Shown in pieces: positions 14,037 to 25,653 of a stretch of 26,392 nucleotides of DNA (position 1 is its first letter; each line of letters begins with the position of its first letter). Under the pieces are notes generated by a model. It did no database searches. It saw nothing but the letters and a program-made list of their open reading frames with translations, and was not told the DNA's origin. Made by a program: the position numbers and the translations under genes. Source of the stretch: JAZKFR01 sp040386295 (GTDB taxonomy: Bacteria; Pseudomonadota; Gammaproteobacteria; Burkholderiales; Rhodocyclaceae); assembly GCA_040386295.1 (NCBI GenBank), contig JAZKFR010000115.1:1-26392 (forward strand), given 5' to 3'.

Positions 14037-15287
14037 ATGGCATCGAGCGAATTGATGGAGCTACAAGGAAAAAGAATTGTCCTCGGCGTAACCGGCGGCG
14101 TGGCCTGTTACAAAGCAGCAGAACTCGTTCGCATGCTGGGCAAGCAAGGCGCCTCGGTGCAAGTTGCCATGACCGAAGCAGCGACACATTTTGTCGGCGC
14201 GGCTACGTTTCAGGCCTTATCCGGCAAACCAGTCTTGATCGACGCCTGGGATACGCGCGTCGCTAACAACATGGCGCATATCGAACTATCGCGCGCTGCC
14301 GACGTTTTGCTGATCGCGCCAGCCTCGGCTGACTTCCTCGCCAAATTAGCCCATGGCTTGGCCGACGACCTCCTCAGCACCGCTGTTCTGGCGCGTGATT
14401 GTCCGCTCATCGTCGCCCCAGCGATGAATCGACAAATGTGGGAAAACGCGGCAACACAGCGCAATATCGCCACGCTGCGGCAAGACGGCGTTCAGGTCAT
14501 CGGCCCTGACAGCGGCGTGCAAGCCTGTGGCGAAACAGGGCTTGGTCGCATGCTCGAAGCGGCAGACATCGTGAGCGAACTGATCGCCCACTTTCAGCGC
14601 AAAGTCCTGGTCGGCAAGCGCGTCTTATTAACCGCCGGGCCGACCTTTGAGGCACTCGACCCCGTACGCGGCTTGAGCAATTTATCAACCGGAAAAATGG
14701 GCTACGCCCTAGCACGCGCAGCGCGTGAAGCCGGCGCCGAAGTGCACTTAGTCTCCGGCCCAGTCGCCCTCGCCTGCCCGCTCGGCGTCACGCGCAGCGA
14801 GGTGGTCAGCGCGCAGCAAATGCACAGCGCAGTGCAAGAACAGCTGGCGGCTCGTCACTACGACGTCTTCATCGCGGTCGCCGCTGTCGCGGATTACCGA
14901 CCCGCCACGCAGCATGCGGAAAAAATCAAAAAAAGCAGCAATACACAGAATGGCGCGAGCCAAACCGACAACAAAGCAAAGCCTCTTCAGCTAACGCTAG
15001 TAGAAAACCCAGACATTCTGGCCGAAGTCGCTGCCTTGGCACAGCCACCGCTCTGCGTCGGTTTTGCCGCCGAAAGCGAACACCTAGCGGAATACGCCGA
15101 AGCCAAACGGCAGCGCAAAAACATCCCCCTGATTGTCGGCAACCTGATCGCACAAGGTCTAGGCGGTGATCACAGCAGCCTCACCCTATTCGACGCAGCG
15201 GGCATACACCCACTAGCCCCCGCCGCCAAAATCGAGCTCGCCCGACAACTCATCGCGCACATCGCTGCCCTACTGGAGAAAAACTAA
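14037..15287 (+). CDS. coaBC: Bifunctional phosphopantothenoylcysteine decarboxylase / phosphopantothenate-cysteine ligase
   Basis: This enzyme carries out two consecutive steps of coenzyme A synthesis. In the 416-residue product the CoaC flavodomain occupies about 1-190: GVTGGVACYKAAEL, catalytic His81 in NMAHIELS, PAMNRQMW (Asn131), and Cys164 of the substrate flap in ACGETGLGRM. The CoaB half starts near 194 (VLLTAGPTFEALDPVR) with the nucleotide loop EKIKK at 295-299. AGGGA lies seven bases before the ATG. The stop codon and the dut start overlap as TAATG, so the two genes are translationally coupled. Confidence 0.98.
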   Translation: MASSELMELQGKRIVLGVTGGVACYKAAELVRMLGKQGASVQVAMTEAATHFVGAATFQALSGKPVLIDAWDTRVANNMAHIELSRAADVLLIAPASADFLAKLAHGLADDLLSTAVLARDCPLIVAPAMNRQMWENAATQRNIATLRQDGVQVIGPDSGVQACGETGLGRMLEAADIVSELIAHFQRKVLVGKRVLLTAGPTFEALDPVRGLSNLSTGKMGYALARAAREAGAEVHLVSGPVALACPLGVTRSEVVSAQQMHSAVQEQLAARHYDVFIAVAAVADYRPATQHAEKIKKSSNTQNGASQTDNKAKPLQLTLVENPDILAEVAALAQPPLCVGFAAESEHLAEYAEAKRQRKNIPLIVGNLIAQGLGGDHSSLTLFDAAGIHPLAPAAKIELARQLIAHIAALLEKN

Positions 15288-15766
15288 TGCACCGACGCAG
15301 CATCGACATTCGCATCCTTGACCCACGTCTTGACCCGCGCCTCAATCTTGACGCGCAAAACACGCTGCCGCACTACGCAACCCCCGGCTCAGCCGGCCTC
15401 GATTTACGTGCCTGTATCGATAGCCCAATCAAGCTCGAACCGGGGGAAACACAGCTCATCCGCACCGGCATCGCCCTGCATTTAGCCGACCCAAGTCTGG
15501 CTGCGCTGATTCTGCCGCGCTCCGGCTTAGGGCATAAGCACGGCATCGTCCTCGGCAACTCAGTCGGCCTAATCGACTCTGATTACCAAGGAGAAATCAT
15601 GGTATCGACCTGGAATCGCAGCCAGCACAGCTTCATCCTCAACCCATTAGACCGACTCGCACAGCTGGTGATCGTGCCGGTACTCCAAGTCGGTTTCAAC
15701 ATAGTCGATGCCTTCAGTGCAAGCAGCCGCAGTGAGCAAGGCTTCGGCAGCACCGGCAAAGCCTAG
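15287..15766 (+). CDS. dut: Deoxyuridine 5'-triphosphate nucleotidohydrolase (dUTPase)
   Basis: This enzyme hydrolyses dUTP to dUMP and pyrophosphate, which keeps uracil out of DNA and feeds dTMP synthesis. All five trimeric dUTPase motifs are present in 159 residues: TPGSAGLDLRA (32-42), PRSGLG (77-82), the GNSVGLIDSDYQGE region (90-103), RLAQLVI (123-129), and the C-terminal RSEQGFGSTG (148-157). The N-terminus is somewhat extended by a duplicated LDPR tetrapeptide encoded by a 12-bp tandem repeat (15317-15340). It is coupled to coaBC by a one-base overlap, as in many proteobacteria. Confidence 0.98.
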   Translation: MHRRSIDIRILDPRLDPRLNLDAQNTLPHYATPGSAGLDLRACIDSPIKLEPGETQLIRTGIALHLADPSLAALILPRSGLGHKHGIVLGNSVGLIDSDYQGEIMVSTWNRSQHSFILNPLDRLAQLVIVPVLQVGFNIVDAFSASSRSEQGFGSTGKA

Positions 15767-15798
15767 GGCAAGCGCTACACGCCGCTACACCTGCCCTA
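15764..15798. terminator. Inverted repeat between convergent dut and the carbonic anhydrase gene
   Basis: TAGGGCA (15764-15770) pairs with TGCCCTA (15792-15798) around a 21-nt loop. The dut stop codon lies in the left arm and the opposing gene's stop codon in the right arm. There is no T-run, so it may be a bidirectional processing or termination hairpin, or chance. Confidence 0.3.
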
Positions 15799-16317
15799 CA
15801 GAGCTTGCAGCGTACTCAGATAACGCTGCCAATTCGCCACATAATTCGGCGCGCTCAAAGCCAGCTTGGCCAACTCTTCGTCGCTCAAGCTACGCACCAC
15901 CTTACCCGGCGAGCCGATAATCAAAGAGCGATCCGGGTAAACCTTGCCCTCAGGAATCAAGGTATTGGCGCCGACAATCGAATTTTTTCCGATCACCGCG
16001 TGATTGAGCAAAATTGCACCGATGCCGATCAAAGACCCTTCGCCAATGGTGCAACCGTGCGCCATCACCAAATGCCCAATCGTCACATTGCGCGCGATGG
16101 TCAGCGGCGCGCCGTCGTCGGTATGCAGCACCGCGCCGTCTTGCACATTGCTGTTCTCACCAATGATGATCGGATCATGATCGCCCCGGAGCGTCGCGTT
16201 CCACCACACCGAAACATTGCGCGCCAAACGCACATCGCCGACCACTACAGCGTTCGGCGCAATCCAAGTCTGCGCATGGATTGCTGGTTCTTGCTCACCT
16301 AAACGATAAATAGCCAC
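15796..16317 (-). CDS. Gamma-class carbonic anhydrase family protein (YrdA/PaaY-like left-handed beta-helix)
   Basis: The product is a hexapeptide-repeat, left-handed beta-helix protein of 173 residues. The opening AIYRLGEQEPAIHAQTWIAP is typical of the YrdA/Cam-like family. The core repeats include NVSVWWNATLRGDHDPI and NSNVQDGAVLHTD. The metal-site histidines lie in VLHTD and GHLVMAHGC, as in gamma carbonic anhydrases. Carbonic anhydrase activity varies in this family, so the reaction is not certain. GTG 16317 is chosen because GAGG lies seven bases upstream and it matches the family N-terminus. An ATG at 16488 would overlap the upstream gene. The orphan gene ends 49 bp upstream on the same strand. 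Confidence 0.93.
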   Translation of the reverse strand: MAIYRLGEQEPAIHAQTWIAPNAVVVGDVRLARNVSVWWNATLRGDHDPIIIGENSNVQDGAVLHTDDGAPLTIARNVTIGHLVMAHGCTIGEGSLIGIGAILLNHAVIGKNSIVGANTLIPEGKVYPDRSLIIGSPGKVVRSLSDEELAKLALSAPNYVANWQRYLSTLQAL

Positions 16318-16366
16318 ACACAAACCTCGCTGTTTCAAAATGCTGTTGTAAAACCTTGCAGAAAAC

Positions 16367-17248
16367 TCAACTGCCATGCGGACTAAACAGTGCCTGTATC
16401 CGCTCCAAAAGCCCTGGCTCAGGCGGCGGCAGAGACGAAGCAGAAGAAGCCGGCGATGCAGCTTGCGATAAAGCCTTGTCCAAGGCATCGACTAAGATCG
16501 ACTTCCATGCAGGCTTGAGCATCAACTCCTGCTTAGTCCAGCCTCCATTCAACGCCGCCGACCTTTTGGGCAGGACAGCGCCTTTGACGCCGCCCGGATG
16601 GTAGCTCAACTGAACACGACCAGGCTGACACTTCAACCAAACCAGGAGCGCCTTCTGCTCTTTTGGCGAGAGCAATTGCAGTAAGTCTTGCGTATTTTTT
16701 TCCAGCACGCCGCGCTGAGATCGTCCCCAGGCAAACAGCGCTTCGTTTTGTGCCAACGTCAGCTGGCAAGCGTAATGATCGACCACAGCAAACGACTCGC
16801 CCTGCGCCTCAACCTCGCGCACGATGCGCTCAGCCTCGTCCGTGTCCAATCGCCGCACAGAAACCTTCCCGCTCGTTTCGAGCTGCTCTAGGGCAGCCAT
16901 CACTTCTTCCGCCAGCGCAGACTGAATGCACTCAAACTGCGGCGTGACAATCCAGTGCCTTGCCAAGCACAGCAGGCTGTGATCGCCTTCGGCTGGCGTG
17001 ATCATGCCGTATCGCATCACGCACAAAATATCGCAGAGCAAGGTTTCTCGTGGCCACTGCGAAGAAGAGGTGATTGCATCTGCCGGATCAAGCGTCAGCC
17101 TAACTTCCTTTGGCGAGACAAGATCATTCACCGCCAGCGCCGGATAACAAGTTGTTTTTGCTTTTTCTCTCTCATGAAGCGGCGGCGAACCTTCTTCAGA
17201 CCGAGCCTCCGTCCTCAACACTACTTTTGGCAGGGGGGGCACTCGCAT
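16367..17248 (-). CDS. Unrecognised 293-residue soluble protein
   Basis: I do not recognise this family. ATG 17248 is favoured by a near-perfect AAAGGAGGT four bases upstream, the best Shine-Dalgarno in the window, which suggests a real and well-translated gene. The product begins MRVPPLPKVV. It has no membrane helix or signal peptide. A mixed, charged central part includes DTDEAERIVREVEAQGESFA and LLQLLSPKEQKALLVWLKC. It ends in an Ala/Ser/Pro-rich linker and a short helix (PEPGLLERIQALF). The next gene downstream, 49 bp away, is the carbonic anhydrase-like gene, so the two may form an operon. The long open frame and strong SD argue against an antisense shadow. Confidence 0.75.
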   Translation of the reverse strand: MRVPPLPKVVLRTEARSEEGSPPLHEREKAKTTCYPALAVNDLVSPKEVRLTLDPADAITSSSQWPRETLLCDILCVMRYGMITPAEGDHSLLCLARHWIVTPQFECIQSALAEEVMAALEQLETSGKVSVRRLDTDEAERIVREVEAQGESFAVVDHYACQLTLAQNEALFAWGRSQRGVLEKNTQDLLQLLSPKEQKALLVWLKCQPGRVQLSYHPGGVKGAVLPKRSAALNGGWTKQELMLKPAWKSILVDALDKALSQAASPASSASSLPPPEPGLLERIQALFSPHGS

Positions 17249-17433
17249 AAACACCTCCTTTAAGCACACAACAAAAAATCAACCCATATTCAAAATAGAC
17301 ACAGCACTAAGTCGTCGAATAAACCACGCTTAAAAAATGCCCTGCGCTAGCGCAAAAAAATGGGAAAAGGGAAGGAAGTTCTAGCACAGCAAAGCAACAC
17401 CAAGCCACCGTGTTTACTCGGCTCAAGCGACAA

Positions 17434-18483
17434 TTAAAGAAACACCGGCTCGACCGTAAGCAAAACGCCGAAACGTTGTTGTACATCAGCTTGCACCGCC
17501 TGTGCTAAAGCACACACCTCGCTACCGCGCGCCGCGCCGCGATTGACCAAGACCAAAGCCTGCCGTTCGTACATGGCTACCGCGCCAAGCGCCTTGCCTT
17601 TCCACCCCGCCTGTTCGATCAACCAAGCCGCTGCCAGCTTAACGCCCGCGCTGGCTTGCGGGTAATGCGGTAGCTCCGGGTATTGGCGCAACAACTGTTC
17701 AGCCTGCTCTGCGGCAATAACGGGGTTATGAAAAAAACTGCCAACGTTAGGAATTTCAGCCGGATTGGGCAGTTTAGCTTGGCGAATCGCGATCACCGCC
17801 TGGGCGATGTCTAGTGCGCTCGGCGTACTGATATTGCGTTGCGCTAACGCCTTGGCCAAATCGCCATAAAGGTTCACTGCTTGCCACTTTTTGGGCAAAC
17901 GCAAAATCAAGGAGGTGATCAAAAAACGGCCATCGAGATGCCAGCCTTGTTGCTTAAAAACGCTGCTGCGATAAGCAAAGGCGCAGGCGGCACGATCAAA
18001 AGAGACCCACTTGCCCAGCACGAAATCAAAGGCCTCCAAAGCATAAAAACGCTCGCTCAACTCAAGGCCATAAGCACCAATGTTCTGAATCGGTGCGGCG
18101 CCCACTGTGCCCGGAATCAAAGCCAAATTCTCCAGGCCAGGCCAGCCTTGACGCAGACTCCAGTCGACCACCTCAGACCAAGATTCACCGCTCGCAACAC
18201 GCAGATACCAAGCCTCAGCGTCTTCACGCAAAAGCGCTCGGCCCAGCAAATTCACGTGCAACATCAAGCCGTCAAAATCTTGGGTGAGGACCAGATTGCT
18301 GCCACCACCGAGGACGAAACGCGGCGTATCGGGGCTTAAGCCCAAGTCGTGCGCCAGATTTTCCAGCCCACGAGCTTGTCTCACGCTGACAAAATGCGCC
18401 GCCCGCGCGGCAAGCGCCAGCGTGTTGTACGGCTTTAGCTCAACGCCGTGTCGCACGCTGTTTGCCAACTCAGCCCCCGGCAT
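17434..18483 (-). CDS. murB: UDP-N-acetylenolpyruvoylglucosamine reductase
   Basis: MurB is a FAD-dependent cytosolic enzyme that makes UDP-MurNAc for peptidoglycan. The type I (E. coli-like) sequence is complete: LKPYNTLAL near the N-terminus, FAD-binding FVLGGGSNLVL (GGGSN at 59-63), GLENLALIPGTVGAAPIQNIGAYG, catalytic AYRSSVF and NVGSFFHNP (Ser249), and terminal VEPVF (Glu346). ATG 18483 gives 349 residues and has GAGG five bases upstream. The frame is also open from a GTG at 18543, directly after the metH TGA, across a 15-bp tandem repeat that would add VQEAV-type repeats. Position suggests cotranscription with metH. Confidence 0.95.
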   Translation of the reverse strand: MPGAELANSVRHGVELKPYNTLALAARAAHFVSVRQARGLENLAHDLGLSPDTPRFVLGGGSNLVLTQDFDGLMLHVNLLGRALLREDAEAWYLRVASGESWSEVVDWSLRQGWPGLENLALIPGTVGAAPIQNIGAYGLELSERFYALEAFDFVLGKWVSFDRAACAFAYRSSVFKQQGWHLDGRFLITSLILRLPKKWQAVNLYGDLAKALAQRNISTPSALDIAQAVIAIRQAKLPNPAEIPNVGSFFHNPVIAAEQAEQLLRQYPELPHYPQASAGVKLAAAWLIEQAGWKGKALGAVAMYERQALVLVNRGAARGSEVCALAQAVQADVQQRFGVLLTVEPVFL

Positions 18484-18488
18484 CTCAG

Positions 18489-18533
18489 CCTCTTGCACCA
18501 CAGCCTCTTGCACCACAGCCCCTTGCACCGCGC
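18489..18533. repeat. 15-bp tandem repeat carrying SD-plus-start units ahead of murB
   Basis: On the plus strand the unit is CCTCTTGCACCACAG (18489-18503 and 18504-18518), with a diverged third copy at 18519-18533. On the minus strand each exact unit reads GTGCAAGAGG with GCTGTG or GCTGAG following, so an AAGAGG and an in-frame GTG recur every 15 bases, ending in the ATG at 18483. Confidence 0.85.
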
Positions 18534-18543
18534 GCACAGGCAC

Positions 18544-22317
<3,774 letters not shown>

Positions 22318-22381
22318 CAGTCACAGAGTCTTTAAGGGGGTGCTAAGTTTTGAGATGGGTTGGCTGATCGTGCCGAGATAA

Positions 22382-22409
22382 GGACGAACATAACGGGACG
22401 AACATCACG
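22382..22409. repeat. 14-bp tandem repeat upstream of metH
   Basis: GGACGAACATAACG (22382-22395) is followed directly by GGACGAACATCACG (22396-22409), with one mismatch. It lies 65 bp upstream of the metH start, where a metH promoter or activator site could be. Confidence 0.8.
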
Positions 22410-22436
22410 AGAACAACTAGAAAATCCAGGACGTCT

Positions 22437-22467
22437 AAAACCCCGATTAAGCGCTAGCGCTATGGGG
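22437..22467 (-). terminator. Likely intrinsic terminator after coq7
   Basis: On the minus strand CCCC (22467-22464) and GGGG (22444-22441) flank a perfect 12-bp palindrome, AGCGCTAGCGCT (22450-22461), and the GGGG is followed by TTTT. The arms are offset by a small bulge. It sits 41 bp after the coq7 stop and would separate coq7 from metH. Confidence 0.5.
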
Positions 22468-22507
22468 TAGCAAAAACATGGGCGGCCGAAGCAGAAAAAC
22501 GGGCGAA

Positions 22508-23134
22508 TCAGAGGTAATACGCAGTGCTGGTCATCACTTTGGAAGCAAGCTTCATCGCCACTTTGATCCCGCTCGGCAAAGGCTTAGCACCGAGCGCAAG
22601 CGCGCTCTCGGCATGCCTAGATTCGTCGAGCTTCATTTGCGCGACGATGGCGCGCGATTTCGTATCTTGCGGCGGCAACTGTGTTAAATGGCGGTCCAAA
22701 TGCGCTTCCACCTGGCGCTCGGTCTCCGCCAAAAAACCCAAACTCCAAGCGTCACCAACACGACCCGCGACGATACCCATAGACAAAGCACCGAGGTACC
22801 ACAAGGGGTTCAATACACTTTTACGCGAACCCAGCTCCTTAATCCTCCGCTCAGTCCACGCCAAATGCTCGGTTTCCTCATAAGCCGCTTTGTCCAAAGT
22901 ACGGCGCACGGCGGCATCACGGCAGCTCAACGCCTGCCCCTGATACAAGGCTTGCGCGCAAATTTCACCAACATGATTCACCCGCATCAGGGCTGCGGCG
23001 TGCTTTCTTTCAGCCGCCGATAAGCTCGCCTCTGGCGCGTCTTGCCCTGGCACCGAACGCGTCGTTGGCGCGGCAACAAACAGCGTGCGCAAGACCTTGT
23101 CCAGCTCGCCAATAAATTGCTCTGTACTGATCAT
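22508..23134 (-). CDS. coq7: 2-polyprenyl-3-methyl-6-methoxy-1,4-benzoquinone monooxygenase (COQ7 type)
   Basis: This di-iron hydroxylase performs the penultimate step of ubiquinone synthesis and replaces UbiF in many betaproteobacteria. The 208-residue product has the ferritin-like iron ligands: Glu57 (NHVGE), Glu87 and His90 (EETEH), Glu139 (ETERQVEAH), and Glu171 and His174 (ESRH). ATG 23134 is chosen because GGAG lies five bases upstream; an in-frame start at 23176 would add 14 residues. It lies between rppH and metH on the same strand, with a terminator-like hairpin after it. Confidence 0.96.
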   Translation of the reverse strand: MISTEQFIGELDKVLRTLFVAAPTTRSVPGQDAPEASLSAAERKHAAALMRVNHVGEICAQALYQGQALSCRDAAVRRTLDKAAYEETEHLAWTERRIKELGSRKSVLNPLWYLGALSMGIVAGRVGDAWSLGFLAETERQVEAHLDRHLTQLPPQDTKSRAIVAQMKLDESRHAESALALGAKPLPSGIKVAMKLASKVMTSTAYYL

Positions 23135-23191
23135 GCTGTCTCCATGAATGAAGGGGGGCGCAACAAGCCGCCTCATTCAGGCGCCAAGGCG

Positions 23192-23713
23192 CTACGGTGT
23201 AATGGGCGGACGCCGAGACGGGCGCACGACACGACGTCGATCTGCGTCCAAAAAACGAGCCAGCTCGTTCAAGGCCTGCTCATAAACGGCGCGTTTAAAT
23301 TCAATCACGCTGTCGAGCGGAATCCAGAAATGATGCCAACGCCAAGCGTCAAACTCAGGATGTTCACTGGCGCGCAAACAAATATCGCTATCCTGGCCAA
23401 CCAGCCGCAGTAAGAACCATATTTGCTTTTGCCCGCGATAACTGCCACGCCATTCGCGTCTAACCCAGTGTGCCGGCACATCGTAACGCAACCAATCTTT
23501 GGTTCTACCGAGGATGCTGACATGCTCCGGCAATAAGCCAACCTCTTCGTGCAGCTCACGATACATAGCTTGCTCTGGGGTTTCGCCACGGTTGATACCG
23601 CCCTGTGGAAATTGCCAAGAATGTTCGCGTATACGCTTACCCCAAAAGACCTCGTTTTTTGCGTTACTAAGAATGATGCCGACGTTTGGGCGATAGCCTT
23701 CACGATCGAGCAT
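23192..23713 (-). CDS. rppH: RNA pyrophosphohydrolase
   Basis: RppH removes pyrophosphate from the 5' end of mRNAs, which starts RNase E-dependent decay. The 173-residue product begins MLDREGYRPNVGII and has the full Nudix box at 38-60 (GGINRG ... REL.EEVGL). It continues with RTKDWLRYDVP and GQKQIWFLLRL, typical of RppH rather than other Nudix enzymes. A basic tail (DADRRRVVRPSRRPP) follows the domain. It is divergent from proS across 191 bp, a common betaproteobacterial pairing. Confidence 0.97.
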   Translation of the reverse strand: MLDREGYRPNVGIILSNAKNEVFWGKRIREHSWQFPQGGINRGETPEQAMYRELHEEVGLLPEHVSILGRTKDWLRYDVPAHWVRREWRGSYRGQKQIWFLLRLVGQDSDICLRASEHPEFDAWRWHHFWIPLDSVIEFKRAVYEQALNELARFLDADRRRVVRPSRRPPITP

Positions 23714-23868
23714 GTTGAAAACCTAAAATTTATTGGACTGGCCGCATTCTTCCATAATTCAAATGGCTTGGGTAGCAACGTTTGCCGGTTTAATGAAACA
23801 CTCGCGAAACACCCGTAAAACATCCCATAACATCCCATACGAAGCGCACGCTTTGTCCATCTCTCTTG

Positions 23869-23874
23869 TAAAAT
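23869..23874 (+). promoter_or_regulatory. Candidate proS -10 element
   Basis: TAAAAT preceded by TG lies 30 bp upstream of the proS ATG. It is followed by CGCCTCTTT, part of which (GCCTCTTT) is repeated in the metG leader. No convincing -35 box is visible. Confidence 0.35.
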
Positions 23875-23904
23875 CGCCTCTTTCGTCACGAAAGCACTCT
23901 GCCC

Positions 23905-25653
23905 ATGCGTAGCTCGCAATTTTTTCTCTCGACACTCAAAGAAGCCCCTTCCGACGCCGAGATCGTCAGCCATCGTTTAATGCTCCGTGCCGGCCTGATC
24001 AAACGCCTAGCCGGCGGCGTCTATACCTGGATGCCACTCGGACTACGCGTGCTGCGCAAAGTCGAAAAAATTGTGCGCGAAGAGATGGAACGTGCGGGCG
24101 CCATTGAACTCCTGATGCCCGCCGTCCAACCGGCTGAGCTTTGGCAAGAATCAGGGCGCTGGGAAAAATACGGCCCCGAGCTACTGCGCTTTAAAGATCG
24201 GCATCAGCGCGACTTTGTCATCGGACCGACGCACGAAGAAGTGATCACCGATATCGTGCGCAAAGACGTCAAAAGCCATCGCCAACTGCCGCTGCATTTT
24301 TACCAAATTCAAAACAAGTTTCGTGACGAAATACGCCCACGCTTTGGCGTCATGCGCGGACGCGAATTCCTCATGAAAGACGCCTACTCGTTTCACGCCA
24401 ACTTTGAAGATCTAGAGCGCGAGTATCAAAACATGTACGCCACCTACTCGCGCATTTTCACCCGACTTGGCCTGAAATTCCGCGCCGTCGCCGCCGACAC
24501 CGGATCGATTGGCGGCACGGGATCGCACGAATTCCACGTCCTCGCCGACTCTGGCGAAGACGCACTCGCCTATTGCCCCAACTCAGATTACGCAGCCAAC
24601 GTCGAACTCGCCGTGGCCATCCCCCCGGCAAGCGCTCGCAGCAGCGTGCAAAAACCGATGCGTAGAATCGACACACCCAAGATCAAAAGCTGCGAAGACC
24701 TTGCCCAATTTCTCGGTGTCGCGCTCAACAGCATCATCAAAACCATCGCCATCGTGCGCGAAACAAGCGAGCACGACGAGCCAGCAGAAGCCCTGACCGA
24801 CTCAGGCTTTACCCTGCTCCTACTGCGCGCCGACCATCAACTGAACGAGATCAAAGCGCAAAAAGTACTGGGCAAATTCCGTTTCGCACACGAGTCCGAA
24901 ATCATCGCCGCCCTCGCTTGTCCTGCCGGCTACATCGGCCCCGTCACCAACAATAGCGTCGTCGTATTTGCCGACCATGCCGTCGCCGCAATGAGTAACT
25001 TTGTCTGTGGCGCCAACGAACAAGACGCCCATTTGTGCGACGTCAATTTTGTCCGCGACCTATCAGAACCTGTGCTCTTCGCCGACCTACGCAACGTCGT
25101 CGCCCAAGACCCCTCGCCGGATGGCCAAGGACACCTTGAACTCTGTCGTGGCATCGAAGTCGGCCATATCTTTCAACTCCGCACGCAATACGCCAAGGCG
25201 CTCAAATGCACCTTTCTCGACGAGCGAGGTGAAACTCAAGCCATGGAAATGGGCTGCTATGGCATCGGCGTCTCGCGCATTGTCGGCGCGGCGATTGAGC
25301 AAAATAACGACGAACGCGGCATTCTTTTTCCGCCCAGCATCGCCCCGTTTGAAGTCTGCATCGTGCCGATGAACTACGCAAAAAACAAAGAAATACAACT
25401 TGCCACCGACGCCCTCTACGCCGAGCTAAAAGCCTCGGGCATCGACGTTTTGCTAGACGATCGCAACGAACGAGCGGGCGTCCTGTTTGCCGATATGGAA
25501 TTGATAGGCATCCCGCATCGCCTAGTCATCGGCGAACGCGGCCTGGCCGCAGGCATGCTTGAATACAAAGCACGCAACGCAGAAAACGCAGAGATGGTCG
25601 CGCGCGGCGACATCCTCTCTTTCCTCAAAGACAAACTGTGCCCCAGCGCTTAA
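23905..25653 (+). CDS. proS: Prolyl-tRNA synthetase (bacterial type with editing insertion)
   Basis: This class II synthetase charges tRNA-Pro. The 582-residue product begins MRSSQFFLSTLKEAPSDAEI. It shows GPTHEE (107-112), class II motif 2 (FYQIQNKFRDEIRPRFGVMR and on to SFH164), and motif 3 in GCYGIGVSRIVGAAIEQ. The roughly 160-residue insertion between motifs 2 and 3 is the cis-editing domain against Ala-tRNA-Pro. The C-terminal anticodon domain includes LLDDRNERAGVLFADMELIG. Length is normal for the family (about 570-580). There is no Shine-Dalgarno sequence; the ATG follows TCTGCCC, as in metG. The next gene overlaps its end by 16 bp. Confidence 0.98.
   Translation: MRSSQFFLSTLKEAPSDAEIVSHRLMLRAGLIKRLAGGVYTWMPLGLRVLRKVEKIVREEMERAGAIELLMPAVQPAELWQESGRWEKYGPELLRFKDRHQRDFVIGPTHEEVITDIVRKDVKSHRQLPLHFYQIQNKFRDEIRPRFGVMRGREFLMKDAYSFHANFEDLEREYQNMYATYSRIFTRLGLKFRAVAADTGSIGGTGSHEFHVLADSGEDALAYCPNSDYAANVELAVAIPPASARSSVQKPMRRIDTPKIKSCEDLAQFLGVALNSIIKTIAIVRETSEHDEPAEALTDSGFTLLLLRADHQLNEIKAQKVLGKFRFAHESEIIAALACPAGYIGPVTNNSVVVFADHAVAAMSNFVCGANEQDAHLCDVNFVRDLSEPVLFADLRNVVAQDPSPDGQGHLELCRGIEVGHIFQLRTQYAKALKCTFLDERGETQAMEMGCYGIGVSRIVGAAIEQNNDERGILFPPSIAPFEVCIVPMNYAKNKEIQLATDALYAELKASGIDVLLDDRNERAGVLFADMELIGIPHRLVIGERGLAAGMLEYKARNAENAEMVARGDILSFLKDKLCPSA

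Noticed and set aside
15805..16302. 165-codon plus-strand frame opposite the carbonic anhydrase gene
   Set aside because: It is antisense to a clear hexapeptide-repeat protein. Its own His/Arg-rich, motif-free translation indicates a shadow.
22318..22507. Cobalamin riboswitch upstream of metH
   Set aside because: The gap is only 190 bp, part of it used by a terminator-like hairpin and a 14-bp repeat. I could not find B12-box-like sequence or the expected multi-helix layout.
23305..23973. 222-codon minus-strand frame overlapping rppH and the proS start
   Set aside because: It covers the conserved RppH gene in another frame and runs through the proS promoter and start, with no motif or SD.
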